NCBI GenBank assembly: GCA_029564465.1 | Contig: JAKQPY010000209.1 | Location: forward strand, 1 to 13,081 | DNA length: 13,081 nucleotides | Direction: 5' to 3' | Source: JAGOEF01 sp029564465 | GTDB lineage: Bacteria; Bacteroidota; Bacteroidia; Bacteroidales; ML635J-15 | Shown here: positions 6,757-13,081 of the stretch, piece by piece | How positions within the stretch are numbered: position 1 is the first letter of the stretch | How the letters are laid out: every line of letters begins with the position of its first letter | Position numbers and translations under genes: made by a program | Notes under the pieces: generated by a model | Told to the model about the DNA's origin: nothing | Databases searched by the model: none | The model's input: the letters and a program-made list of their open reading frames with translations, nothing else

Positions 6757-9700
6757 ATGCAGATGGAAAACGGATTACAGCAGATATTACTCAAGCTTGA
6801 GTCATTCATCAGGAAGTACTACCTGAACAGTATGCTCAAAGGGGCTATACTGGCGGCCAGTATTTCGGGGCTGTATATTCTCGGTGTAATACTGGCTGAA
6901 TATTTCGGGCATTTTACCAGCACGGTACGAACGATTATGTTCCTGCTGAGTATGGGAATTCTCGTGTTCGTCTGGGTGTATTATATTATTATTCCCTTAT
7001 TGAAACTGTGGGGATTGGGCAGGCGCATGAGCGAAAAGAAAGCCGCACAACTGCTGGGTCGTCACTTTCCCGAAATGGGCGACAAACTGCAGAATACGCT
7101 GGAGCTTGCCGAACTGGCTGCACTGTCGCCGGCCTCAGCCGATCTGATCATTGCCAGCATAAGAAAACGCTCGGAACAACTGCACCCGATTCCATTCCGT
7201 AAGGCCATCGATTACCGGAAAAATGTGAAGTACCTGAAATATTTTTTGCCAGTGGCGTTTATTTTTACGCTTCTGCTGATTGTATGGCCCGGCATTATCA
7301 GCGAAGGTTCGCAGCGAATTATCCGGTTTACCGAAGAGTTTATCCCTCCCCCACCCTTTTCGTTGCTGATTGATAACGACACCCTAATTGTAAAGAAAGG
7401 TGACGATTTTGAGGTAAAAGTACGGGTTGAAGGTAATGCGGTTCCCAATGAAGTAAGTATTGTAATTGGTTCGAATAAATACCTGATGAAGAAAGAAAGT
7501 CCGCGTGAGTATTCGTACCTGATAAAAAACCTGAACAACAACATCAGCCTGAAAGCCGTATCGGGCGAAATAAGCTCAGCGGTATGCGAAATTAGGGTTT
7601 TGCCCAGCCCTTCGATTCTGAATTTCAGCATTGGGATTAACCCACCGGCCTATACCGGCATTGCCCCGTCGTTTGTAACCAACACCGGTGATTTGTCGGT
7701 TCCGTATGGTTCGGTGGTAGCATGGCAGTTTAACACTTCGAATATAACGACCTTGCAGGTGGTTTTCAACGACAGTATTCCGGTGGCAACCGAGAAGAAA
7801 GAACGTTTGTTTTCGTTTCGTAAGCAGATGCTGCAATCGTCGAAGTACAGTGTGTCGGCATCGAACGAAAATTTCAGCAATCAGGCTGCTTTCAGTTATT
7901 CGATAAACGTAATTCCGGATTTATTCCCCTCGATTTCGGTGAAACAGTTGCAGGACAGCACCGATTTGAATGTGTTTTATTTCAGCGGGGCGATTGACGA
8001 CGATTACGGGTTTCAGTCGCTGACGTTTTATTACAAAACCGACAGCCTGCACAAGGTTGTTTTGCCGGTGAGCCGCGGTATGAGCACGCAGAATTTCTAT
8101 TATGCCTTCGATTTTTCGAGTATTGATATTGTGGGTGATAAGGTGGTGTATTACTTCGAAGTGGGCGATAACGACGGTGTAAGGGGCAGCAAGCTGACAC
8201 GTTCGACGGCCTTTGAATTTGTGGTTCCGGGTATCGAAGAAATAGAAGCCCGTTCGGAAGAAACCAACAAAAGTGTAAATTCGAAAATGACCGAAGCACG
8301 TCGTCTGGCCAACGAAATACAGCGCGACGTAAGCACTATGCGGCAGCGTATGATGAACGAAAACCTGTCGGAGTGGGAACGCAATCAGATGATGAAAGAA
8401 ATTGCCGATAAGCAGGCCCAGATGGAGAAACTCATTAATGAGGCTGCCGAAGAGCAAAAGAAAATGAATGACTATAAAAATAACTTCTCCGATCAGGAAA
8501 AACTGATGGAAAAACAACGTCAGATTGAAGATTTGCTGGAGCAGGTGATGGATGAAGAGATGCGCAAGCTGATGGAAGAACTTCAGAAACTGATGCAGGA
8601 TTTTGATCCTGAGAAATTTGAAGAGCTTACGAAGGATATGAGCATGAACTATGAGGAAATGTCGAAAGAACTCGATCAGAACCTCGAATTGCTGAAGCGG
8701 ATGGAAGTGGAAGAACGGGTGGAAAATACGATAGATAAACTCGACGAGCTGGCTAAGGATCAGGAAGCCCTTTCGGAAAAGAGTAAAGACCCCAAAGCGA
8801 ACAAGGATGAGTTGCTGAAAGAGCAGCAGGAGCAGGAACAGCGCATGAACAGCATTGAGGAGGAGTATAAAAAAACCCTGGAGAAAAACGAATTGTTGAA
8901 AGAGCCTTATCAGCTTGATGAGTTCAACGAAGATTTTAATGATATTGATAAAGAGATGAAAGAGGGTGAGCAAAACCTTCAGGAGAACAAGAACAATAAG
9001 GCATCGAAAAACCAGCAGAACAGCTCACAGCAAATGAAGCAACTGGGTGAGAAGATGCAGAGCATGATGGATCAGAACATGCAGATGCAGGCAGCCGAAA
9101 ACCTCGATGATTTGAGACAGGTGCTCGAAAACCTGCTTTCGTTCAGTTTCGATCAGGAAGATATATTGCTCGAAATAGGCAATGTGGGCGCACGCAGTCC
9201 GCGATACCGAGAGCTGATAGCCGGGCAGAAGAAACTGGTTGATGATTTTGCGATTATCCGCGACTCGCTGAATGCACTGGCACTGCGGATGCCCGAAATA
9301 GACCCGATTATCAGAAAAGAAATTAATATGATTAACCAAAAACTGAATGAGGTTATGAATCAGTTTTCGGAATCGGGGCAGCAAAATCTGAAAGCAGGGC
9401 AGCAAATGGTGATGACATCGGCGAATAATCTGGCCTTGCTGCTGGCTGAACTGATGCAGCAAATGCAGCAGCAGATGGCGATGCAGATGCAGGGGAATCA
9501 GAATTGCAAAAATTGTAAATCGAACAGTCAATCGCAAATGGGGCAGCTGCGCGATCTGCAAAAAGGTATGAAGCAGCAGATGCAGCAGATGATTGACCAG
9601 ATGAAGCAGGGCGGTGATAAGCCGGGGAAGAATCAGGGTAATAGTAAAGAACTTGCCAAGATGCTGGCGCAACAGGAAATTATGCAGCAAATGCTGAATG

Positions 9701-10062
9701 AGATGATGACGAGCGGCCAGTTAAGCCCGGAATCGGCCAAAATACTGAATGAGATAAACCGTATGATGGAAGACAACCTGAATGACCTGATTAACGGGAA
9801 TATCACACCGCAAACTCTGCAGCGACAGGAACTAATACTGACGCGTATGCTGGAGGTTGAAAAGAGTGAACACGAGCGCGAAATTGATAATAAACGCAAA
9901 TCGAATGAAGCCCGCGATTATAAGATCAGTAATCCGGATGGAGCCTTTGATGAGAAGGAAAAAGAAATGCGATTTAACGAGTTGCTGCAATTGGGGAATG
10001 TGAAGATTAACCAATTTTATAAGCTGAAGTACAAAGACTATCTGCAAAACCTTGAAAAGTAA
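6757..10062 (+). CDS. DUF4175-like membrane protein with Gln/Met-rich coiled coil
   Basis: 1101-residue protein that I assign, from recollection of the family, to the long Bacteroidota DUF4175-type proteins; no function is established to my knowledge. Layout: two membrane segments near residues 27-49 and 56-81; a cytosolic-looking stretch with RRMSEKKAAQLLGRHFPEMGDKLQNTLELA-type helices (shown in part); a third membrane segment near 159-181; beta-rich, probably extracytoplasmic Ig-like regions (about 185-490); then some 450 residues of charged and Gln/Met-rich coiled coil (about 505-965) containing a CKNCK pair (C917, C920). The C-terminus is charged. I took ATG 6757. A TTG at 6754 would add one residue, and ATG 6763 is equally possible. 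It starts 6 bp after the EnvC-like gene and ends 6 bp before ybeY, so all three are likely one transcript. Confidence 0.72.
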   Translation: MQMENGLQQILLKLESFIRKYYLNSMLKGAILAASISGLYILGVILAEYFGHFTSTVRTIMFLLSMGILVFVWVYYIIIPLLKLWGLGRRMSEKKAAQLLGRHFPEMGDKLQNTLELAELAALSPASADLIIASIRKRSEQLHPIPFRKAIDYRKNVKYLKYFLPVAFIFTLLLIVWPGIISEGSQRIIRFTEEFIPPPPFSLLIDNDTLIVKKGDDFEVKVRVEGNAVPNEVSIVIGSNKYLMKKESPREYSYLIKNLNNNISLKAVSGEISSAVCEIRVLPSPSILNFSIGINPPAYTGIAPSFVTNTGDLSVPYGSVVAWQFNTSNITTLQVVFNDSIPVATEKKERLFSFRKQMLQSSKYSVSASNENFSNQAAFSYSINVIPDLFPSISVKQLQDSTDLNVFYFSGAIDDDYGFQSLTFYYKTDSLHKVVLPVSRGMSTQNFYYAFDFSSIDIVGDKVVYYFEVGDNDGVRGSKLTRSTAFEFVVPGIEEIEARSEETNKSVNSKMTEARRLANEIQRDVSTMRQRMMNENLSEWERNQMMKEIADKQAQMEKLINEAAEEQKKMNDYKNNFSDQEKLMEKQRQIEDLLEQVMDEEMRKLMEELQKLMQDFDPEKFEELTKDMSMNYEEMSKELDQNLELLKRMEVEERVENTIDKLDELAKDQEALSEKSKDPKANKDELLKEQQEQEQRMNSIEEEYKKTLEKNELLKEPYQLDEFNEDFNDIDKEMKEGEQNLQENKNNKASKNQQNSSQQMKQLGEKMQSMMDQNMQMQAAENLDDLRQVLENLLSFSFDQEDILLEIGNVGARSPRYRELIAGQKKLVDDFAIIRDSLNALALRMPEIDPIIRKEINMINQKLNEVMNQFSESGQQNLKAGQQMVMTSANNLALLLAELMQQMQQQMAMQMQGNQNCKNCKSNSQSQMGQLRDLQKGMKQQMQQMIDQMKQGGDKPGKNQGNSKELAKMLAQQEIMQQMLNEMMTSGQLSPESAKILNEINRMMEDNLNDLINGNITPQTLQRQELILTRMLEVEKSEHEREIDNKRKSNEARDYKISNPDGAFDEKEKEMRFNELLQLGNVKINQFYKLKYKDYLQNLEK

Positions 10063-10068
10063 GACGCT

Positions 10069-10479
10069 ATGGCCGTACAATTTTTTTCGGAGCAAACCGA
10101 TATGCCGGATTTCGATAAGAAAACTCACAAGTTGTGGATTGAGAAAGTGATTGCCCAACACGGTAAAAAATCGGGGAGCATCAATTATATATTTACGACT
10201 GACAGCTTTTTGCTCGACATTAATAAAACCTATCTGCAGCACGATTATCTTACCGATATCATTACGTTTAACTTCTCGGATGCCCGCACGTTGCATGGCG
10301 ATATTTATATCAGCACGGAACGGGTTCGCGAAAACGCTGCGGCACTGGGAACCAGCGCCAATGAGCTGCAACGGGTAATGATTCACGGCATATTGCACCT
10401 GCTGGGGTTTGATGATAACAACGACGAGAATAAAGCCACTATGCGCAGGGCAGAGGATGAATGCCTGGGGATGCTTTGA
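10069..10479 (+). CDS. ybeY: Endoribonuclease YbeY (rRNA maturation)
   Basis: 136-residue member of the UPF0054/YbeY metalloprotein family, involved in 16S rRNA 3'-end maturation and ribosome quality control in the cytosol. Family marks: the fold core LTDIITFNFS (61-70), HGDIYIS (76-82), and the metal motif HGILHLLGFDD (106-116). The canonical motif is HGxLHLxGyDH. H106 and H110 are present, but the third His is replaced by Asp116, which can also bind metal; Bacteroidota homologues often differ here as I recall. Length is close to the family norm. ATG 10069 lies 6 bp after the DUF4175-like stop, with no separate promoter seen. It is the last gene of the co-oriented block. In many relatives mnmG follows, but here a non-coding gap and opposing genes follow. 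Confidence 0.95.
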   Translation: MAVQFFSEQTDMPDFDKKTHKLWIEKVIAQHGKKSGSINYIFTTDSFLLDINKTYLQHDYLTDIITFNFSDARTLHGDIYISTERVRENAAALGTSANELQRVMIHGILHLLGFDDNNDENKATMRRAEDECLGML

Positions 10480-10526
10480 GGGCGTGAGCTTTGTGTAAGG
10501 GGGAATGAAGATTTTTTGGGGAATGT

Positions 10527-10571
10527 GCATTGCAAATGCTGAGATAAATACACCCGCGTTGCAAACGCGGG
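10527..10571. repeat. Two REP-like palindromes with a shared TTGCAAA core
   Basis: Two hairpin-forming palindromes lie 13 nt apart. The first is GCATT-GCA-AATGC (10527-10539, 5-bp stem). The second is CCCGCGTT-GCA-AACGCGGG (10553-10571, perfect 8-bp stem, 3-nt loop). Both have the same GCA loop and TTGCAAA centre. The second is not followed by a T-run on either strand, so it is a poor terminator. Short G+C-rich palindromes at the 3' ends of convergent genes resemble REP elements moved by IS200-like RAYT transposases. That assignment is inference: only one copy pair is visible and no RAYT gene is in the window. Confidence 0.45.
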
Positions 10572-10621
10572 CGATAGAGGGGCAGGTTATTTTTAAATGG
10601 TTATTCCTAATATGCGAAACT

Positions 10622-10651
10622 CAAACGATTATAAAACCGAATATCGTTTTG
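10622..10651. terminator. Weak bidirectional hairpin between converging genes
   Basis: AAACGAT (10623-10629) pairs with ATCGTTT (10643-10649) around a 13-nt loop, and the stem can be extended with one bulged T. It lies 46 bp beyond the stop of the minus-strand beta-barrel gene, where a terminator would be expected. The stem is A+T-rich, and the T-tract on either strand is short, so termination would be weak. It could be chance. Confidence 0.25.
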
Positions 10652-10696
10652 ACGACAACAATAGGATTGCCCAAATGTCATAAAGAATATTGCTGG

Positions 10697-11371
10697 CTAA
10701 TAGAAATTATAACCCAATCCCACACCAACATTAAAACTCGATCCATTACTAGAAACGGTATAATTATTCATCACTCCATCTTCGTTAATTGAAATACTAT
10801 TATTCTCCCAAACTTTATTTATCCCTGAATAGTAATTAACGATAACATTTATTTCAAACTTAGATTTTACTAAATATGAAATTTCAACTCCATTGATAAA
10901 TCCACAAGACCAATCATTTTTGAAATTATAATCTGAAATAGTACCTGTTAAGCTACTTGTAGAAGCACCAATTACACCATTATAATGGTACGAATTGCAG
11001 AATGCTATTGAAAGACCATTATCAATATAGATGCTTAAGTTTTTGATTTTCAAAACATTTGTTTTTAAAATAATGCCGAGTGGAATGTCATTGTTTTGAA
11101 AAGATGATATTAAAGAATTTGGCAATGACAGATGGTTTTGACTATAACCAAGACTAGCTTTTAAATAGTATGTTTCGTTTAATTTATAGTCAAAGAAAAG
11201 ACCATATTCCCAACTTTGAAACATCTTTCTATCTGATTTTAAGAATTCAGAGCCGTTCAGATAGGTGGCAACTTGATTACTGGAACAAAAATATGCCCCA
11301 ATTTTAAAGTTTTGAGAAAAAACCAAAATGCTGATTTGGCATAATGCGAGAAATATTACTGCTTTTTTCAT
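10697..11371 (-). CDS. Small outer-membrane beta-barrel-like protein
   Basis: 224-residue predicted secreted protein. Starting at the ATG whose first base is 11371, it begins MKKAVIFLALCQISILVFSQ, a standard signal peptide probably cleaved near residue 19-20. The mature part alternates short beta-strand-like segments with polar turns (YYLKASLGYSQNHLSL, SFNVGVGLGYNFY). It ends in a C-terminal aromatic residue (YNFY), a feature of outer-membrane barrels recognised by BamA. This fits the porin-family/outer-membrane beta-barrel superfamily common in Bacteroidota, but no specific subfamily is recognisable. An alternative TTG start at 11392 would overlap the upstream gene and add seven residues before the signal, so I rejected it. 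It starts 11 bp after the PKD lipoprotein stop, so the two are probably cotranscribed. Both are A+T-richer than the genes to the left. Function unknown. Confidence 0.7.
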   Translation of the reverse strand: MKKAVIFLALCQISILVFSQNFKIGAYFCSSNQVATYLNGSEFLKSDRKMFQSWEYGLFFDYKLNETYYLKASLGYSQNHLSLPNSLISSFQNNDIPLGIILKTNVLKIKNLSIYIDNGLSIAFCNSYHYNGVIGASTSSLTGTISDYNFKNDWSCGFINGVEISYLVKSKFEINVIVNYYSGINKVWENNSISINEDGVMNNYTVSSNGSSFNVGVGLGYNFY

Positions 11372-11382
11372 ATTTATAAGTT

Positions 11383-12936
11383 TTAATTGCAATTCTTCTG
11401 ATGTAATGAGAGAGCATTGTTACCTGTACTTGTTCCATCATTATCTTTTACATAATAACCAGAAAATAAACTATTTTTCCTTACTCTTAATGGAGTGTGT
11501 GTTTGATAATAAGTATATGTTGCTTTATTTTTATTATATTGTACTTCTCCTTGATCAACAGCGGCATAATCTGTACAGTTTGTTGCATAAACAAATCCGG
11601 CAATCGTCGTTGTTATTTTATCGGCTTTCTCTAATGCTAAGCTTCCATTGTTTTTTACCCTATAATTTATAGTTTTGCTTGCAAACCCATGCACAGGCCA
11701 AACATTTACAATTTTAATTACCAATTTTGCTTTTCGTGTGCCGCTAGCATAAGTCCTTGTTGTGTCTTTTTCTTTATCATACATGACACAACAATCTCCT
11801 AAACCAGATACGTGTAGTGTTGATTCAAAACTATCTGTGCATCCAGCATCAGTAGAAATAACTAATTTTACAATATAAGTTCCATCTGCAGAATAAGCAT
11901 GTGATGGACTTTGTGTGGTTACATGAGGAGTGTTATCACCAAAATACCAATCATAAGAAACAATATTACCAATGGAGGCAGTAGATGTATTAGTAAAATA
12001 GTACTTTCCAACAATATCTTGATCAGAAAGAGACGTGAAATTTGCGTTGCAACTTCCAACTATAATATCTTTCTCTGTGGAAAGCCCGCTCCCCCCATAG
12101 GTAACAGTTAGTTTCACACTAAACACACCAGATGTTGCAAAAGTATGAGTTGGTTCTCTCTCTGTTGAAGACTGACCATCATCGAATTGCCAATAATAAG
12201 AAAAATGATTTGGATTTTCATTAGTATAATTAACAATAGGTGTAAAGCGGTATGACAATGAATTATTATTAATATTTACATAATAAAAATCTATTCCCAT
12301 TGTTCGCAAATCCATGTCTGCTGGTAGCGTTACAATATCCCGTTGTAAGCATAGTACTGCAATTCCAGAGACCCCAGACTTCAAATATGCAGCATGGACA
12401 TCTCTTAGAGCGTCGTAATTATAATTATGAATTCCTACTGTTATAGAATCTAAATAAACACAAATAATATCTTCTACTATTAGTTCGCGATTTGGGGTTA
12501 AAATTGAACGAAAGGCATCGCCAACAATTTTGTCATTATCAGGATCGTTAAACTCAGTTAACATATCAAGATTTTCTAGATAGATAACTTCTTGATCTAT
12601 TCCATTTCTGAGAGATTTGAAACCATAATGATACTCGAAAGCAAATAATACAGGATCGTTTGGGTAAATGTCTTTGGGGTCATCAAGTTTATTTGCATAT
12701 CGAGATAGTATGTTCAAAACTGAGTCTAAATCTGAAATTTTATCAAATTCAAAGATACCTTTGTTGTTTACCTTGAAAGAGTATGGTTTTAATACATTCA
12801 ACATTTCTATTACAATTTCTTCTTTCATTAGGCTTTCAATATCATAAGCACTAGTGTTTCTTAGATTGCTTGTCTCTCTATTTGAATCTTCTTTTTGGCA
12901 AGATAATACAGAGATAATTAAACTAAACAAGAACAT
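11383..12936 (-). CDS. PKD-domain lipoprotein, probably surface-exposed
   Basis: 517-residue predicted lipoprotein. The hydrophobic N-terminus MFLFSLIISVLSC ends in a lipobox with Cys13. It is followed by QKED, which resembles the Bacteroidota lipoprotein export signal (QKDDE-like) that sends lipoproteins to the cell surface. Residues about 25-225 form an unrecognised mixed helix/strand region. Two PKD domains follow: the first around YYWQFDDGQSS with EPTHTF (247-266), the second around YDWYFGDN with SPSHAY (328-348). Such beta-sandwich domains usually mediate adhesion or spacing. A further C-terminal region of about 135 residues (from 381, rich in Tyr, Thr and Asn, starting DCC) is unrecognised. 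The signal lacks the usual basic N-terminus, and the start codon is only 9 bp from the likely IS end, so the gene may have lost its promoter and perhaps its first codons. The sequence has no catalytic motif I can recognise. Confidence 0.75.
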   Translation of the reverse strand: MFLFSLIISVLSCQKEDSNRETSNLRNTSAYDIESLMKEEIVIEMLNVLKPYSFKVNNKGIFEFDKISDLDSVLNILSRYANKLDDPKDIYPNDPVLFAFEYHYGFKSLRNGIDQEVIYLENLDMLTEFNDPDNDKIVGDAFRSILTPNRELIVEDIICVYLDSITVGIHNYNYDALRDVHAAYLKSGVSGIAVLCLQRDIVTLPADMDLRTMGIDFYYVNINNNSLSYRFTPIVNYTNENPNHFSYYWQFDDGQSSTEREPTHTFATSGVFSVKLTVTYGGSGLSTEKDIIVGSCNANFTSLSDQDIVGKYYFTNTSTASIGNIVSYDWYFGDNTPHVTTQSPSHAYSADGTYIVKLVISTDAGCTDSFESTLHVSGLGDCCVMYDKEKDTTRTYASGTRKAKLVIKIVNVWPVHGFASKTINYRVKNNGSLALEKADKITTTIAGFVYATNCTDYAAVDQGEVQYNKNKATYTYYQTHTPLRVRKNSLFSGYYVKDNDGTSTGNNALSLHQKNCN

Positions 12937-12968
12937 TTTTAATCACTGTTGTCCGATAAAACTTTTTA

Positions 12969-13005
12969 AAGAAGCCAGCGCATAAGTCTGGCTTCTTCGT
13001 TTTTT
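12969..13005 (+). terminator. Hairpin terminator in the IS leader
   Basis: AAGAAGCCAG (12969-12978) and CTGGCTTCTT (12988-12997) form a perfect 10-bp stem with a 9-nt loop, followed by CG and six Ts (13000-13005). This is a good intrinsic terminator for transcription entering from the left, upstream of the transposase start. In the opposite direction the T-tract is poor. Insertion sequences often carry such structures so that outside transcription does not drive the transposase. Confidence 0.65.
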
Positions 13006-13006
13006 G

Positions 13007-13014
13007 TAGATTTG
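13007..13014 (+). promoter_or_regulatory. Likely -7 element of the transposase promoter
   Basis: TAGATTTG matches the Bacteroidota -7 consensus TAnnTTTG exactly and lies just after the hairpin terminator, 22 nt before the transposase ATG. Initiation would fall close to 13022, leaving a very short leader. No clear -33 TTTG is visible at the right distance, so the promoter may be weak, as is usual for transposases. Confidence 0.4.
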
Positions 13015-13035
13015 GTTTGCTAAAACTTTTCTACA

Positions 13036-13081
13036 ATGGATAAAAATACGCATTTTTTTGGAACCTCCGTTTTCGGACAGC
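13036..13081 (+). CDS. IS4-family transposase, N-terminal fragment (3'-partial)
   Basis: Only 15 codons are inside the window: ATG at 13036, reading MDKNTHFFGTSVFGQ and open at the edge. From memory, this FFGxSVFGQ-type opening is typical of Bacteroidota IS4-family DDE transposases with an N-terminal DUF4372 domain, where the next residues are usually a hydrophobic LISLI-like run. The catalytic DDE residues would be well downstream and cannot be seen. The supporting context is the leader with terminator and -7 element and the candidate IS end 90 bp upstream. The call rests on a short fragment, so the family is likely but not certain. Confidence 0.6.
   Translation, partial: MDKNTHFFGTSVFGQ

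Larger units (their letters stand above)
10480..10696. other. Intergenic gap between converging genes
   Basis: This 217-bp gap separates the ybeY stop from the stop of the minus-strand beta-barrel gene. It holds two TTGCAAA-centred palindromes (10527-10539 and 10553-10571) and an inverted repeat at 10622-10651. Base composition changes from balanced on the left to A+T-rich on the right near 10575-10610. A short reading frame here (10505-10792) is not protein-like and runs antisense into the barrel gene, so no gene is called. Confidence 0.7.
12946..13081 (+). mobile_element. Left end of an IS4-family insertion sequence (partial)
   Basis: The segment from CTGTTGTCCGATAAAAC (12946-12962) to the window end looks like the left end of an insertion sequence: a candidate terminal sequence, a 10-bp-stem hairpin, a -7 promoter-like element and a transposase start codon 90 bp in. 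The right end, terminal inverted repeat partner and target duplication are outside the window, so the exact boundary (12941-12946) is inferred. The element points away from the PKD lipoprotein gene and lies immediately upstream of it. Confidence 0.6.

Noticed and set aside
7921..8973. 350-residue minus-strand open frame rich in Leu, Phe and His
   Set aside because: It is the mirror of the Gln/Lys/Glu-rich coiled coil of the plus-strand DUF4175-like gene, with low complexity and no protein-like features.
9400..9640. CAGATG/CAGCAG-rich stretch as a DNA tandem repeat
   Set aside because: The repetition is irregular and follows from Gln/Met coding bias in the coiled coil; no fixed unit was found.
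9025..9690. 221-residue minus-strand open frame rich in Leu and His
   Set aside because: It is antisense to the Gln/Met repeat region, and its composition is explained by CAG/ATG codons read in reverse.
10505..10792. 95-codon plus-strand open frame after ybeY
   Set aside because: It spans the palindromes and runs antisense into the beta-barrel gene; the translation resembles no protein family.
11328..11672. 114-codon plus-strand open frame
   Set aside because: It is antisense to both minus-strand genes in A+T-rich DNA and has no domain features.
1..13081. CRISPR arrays, rRNA or tRNA genes
   Set aside because: No regularly spaced repeats, rRNA-like conserved stretches or cloverleaf/CCA patterns were noticed on either strand.

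Overview
The window looks like a chromosomal segment of a Bacteroidota bacterium, probably an environmental member of the Bacteroidales/Marinilabiliales group. Support: gene families typical of that phylum (DUF4292 lipoprotein, the long DUF4175-type membrane/coiled-coil protein, an EnvC-like protein), starts without Shine-Dalgarno sequences, Bacteroidota-type -7 promoter elements (TAnnTTTG), a surface-lipoprotein export-like signal, and the start of a Bacteroidetes-type IS4-family transposase. The exact genus cannot be read from the sequence.

Positions 1-10479 hold one block of eight co-oriented (+) genes with gaps of about 50 bp or less and two 8-nt stop/start overlaps. In order: a polysaccharide flippase (5' end outside the window), dUTPase (dut), a sugar-phosphate nucleotidyltransferase with a left-handed beta-helix tail, a TPR lipoprotein, a DUF4292 lipoprotein, an EnvC-like degenerate M23 protein (amidase activator type), a 1101-residue DUF4175-like membrane protein with a Gln/Met-rich coiled coil, and the rRNA-maturation RNase ybeY. 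Most of these act in envelope assembly (glycan export, nucleotide-sugar synthesis, two lipoproteins, septal peptidoglycan remodelling). dut and ybeY are housekeeping genes carried in the same unit.

Positions 10480-10696 are a gap between converging transcription units. It contains two small palindromes with the same TTGCAAA core (REP-like) and a further A+T-rich inverted repeat. Positions 10697-12936 hold two minus-strand genes, visibly more A+T-rich than the block to their left: a PKD-domain lipoprotein with a surface-export-like sequence after its cysteine, then 11 bp downstream a small outer-membrane beta-barrel-like protein. They look like an accessory, possibly acquired, surface module.

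From about 12946 to the window end lies the left end of an IS4-family insertion sequence: a candidate terminal sequence, a strong hairpin terminator in the leader, a promoter-like -7 element and the first 15 codons of a transposase. It abuts the PKD lipoprotein start codon at about 9 bp and has probably displaced that gene's promoter, and perhaps its original N-terminus. No rRNA, tRNA or CRISPR array was seen. The least explained parts are the PKD/beta-barrel pair with its unrecognised N- and C-terminal domains, and the REP-like palindromes.
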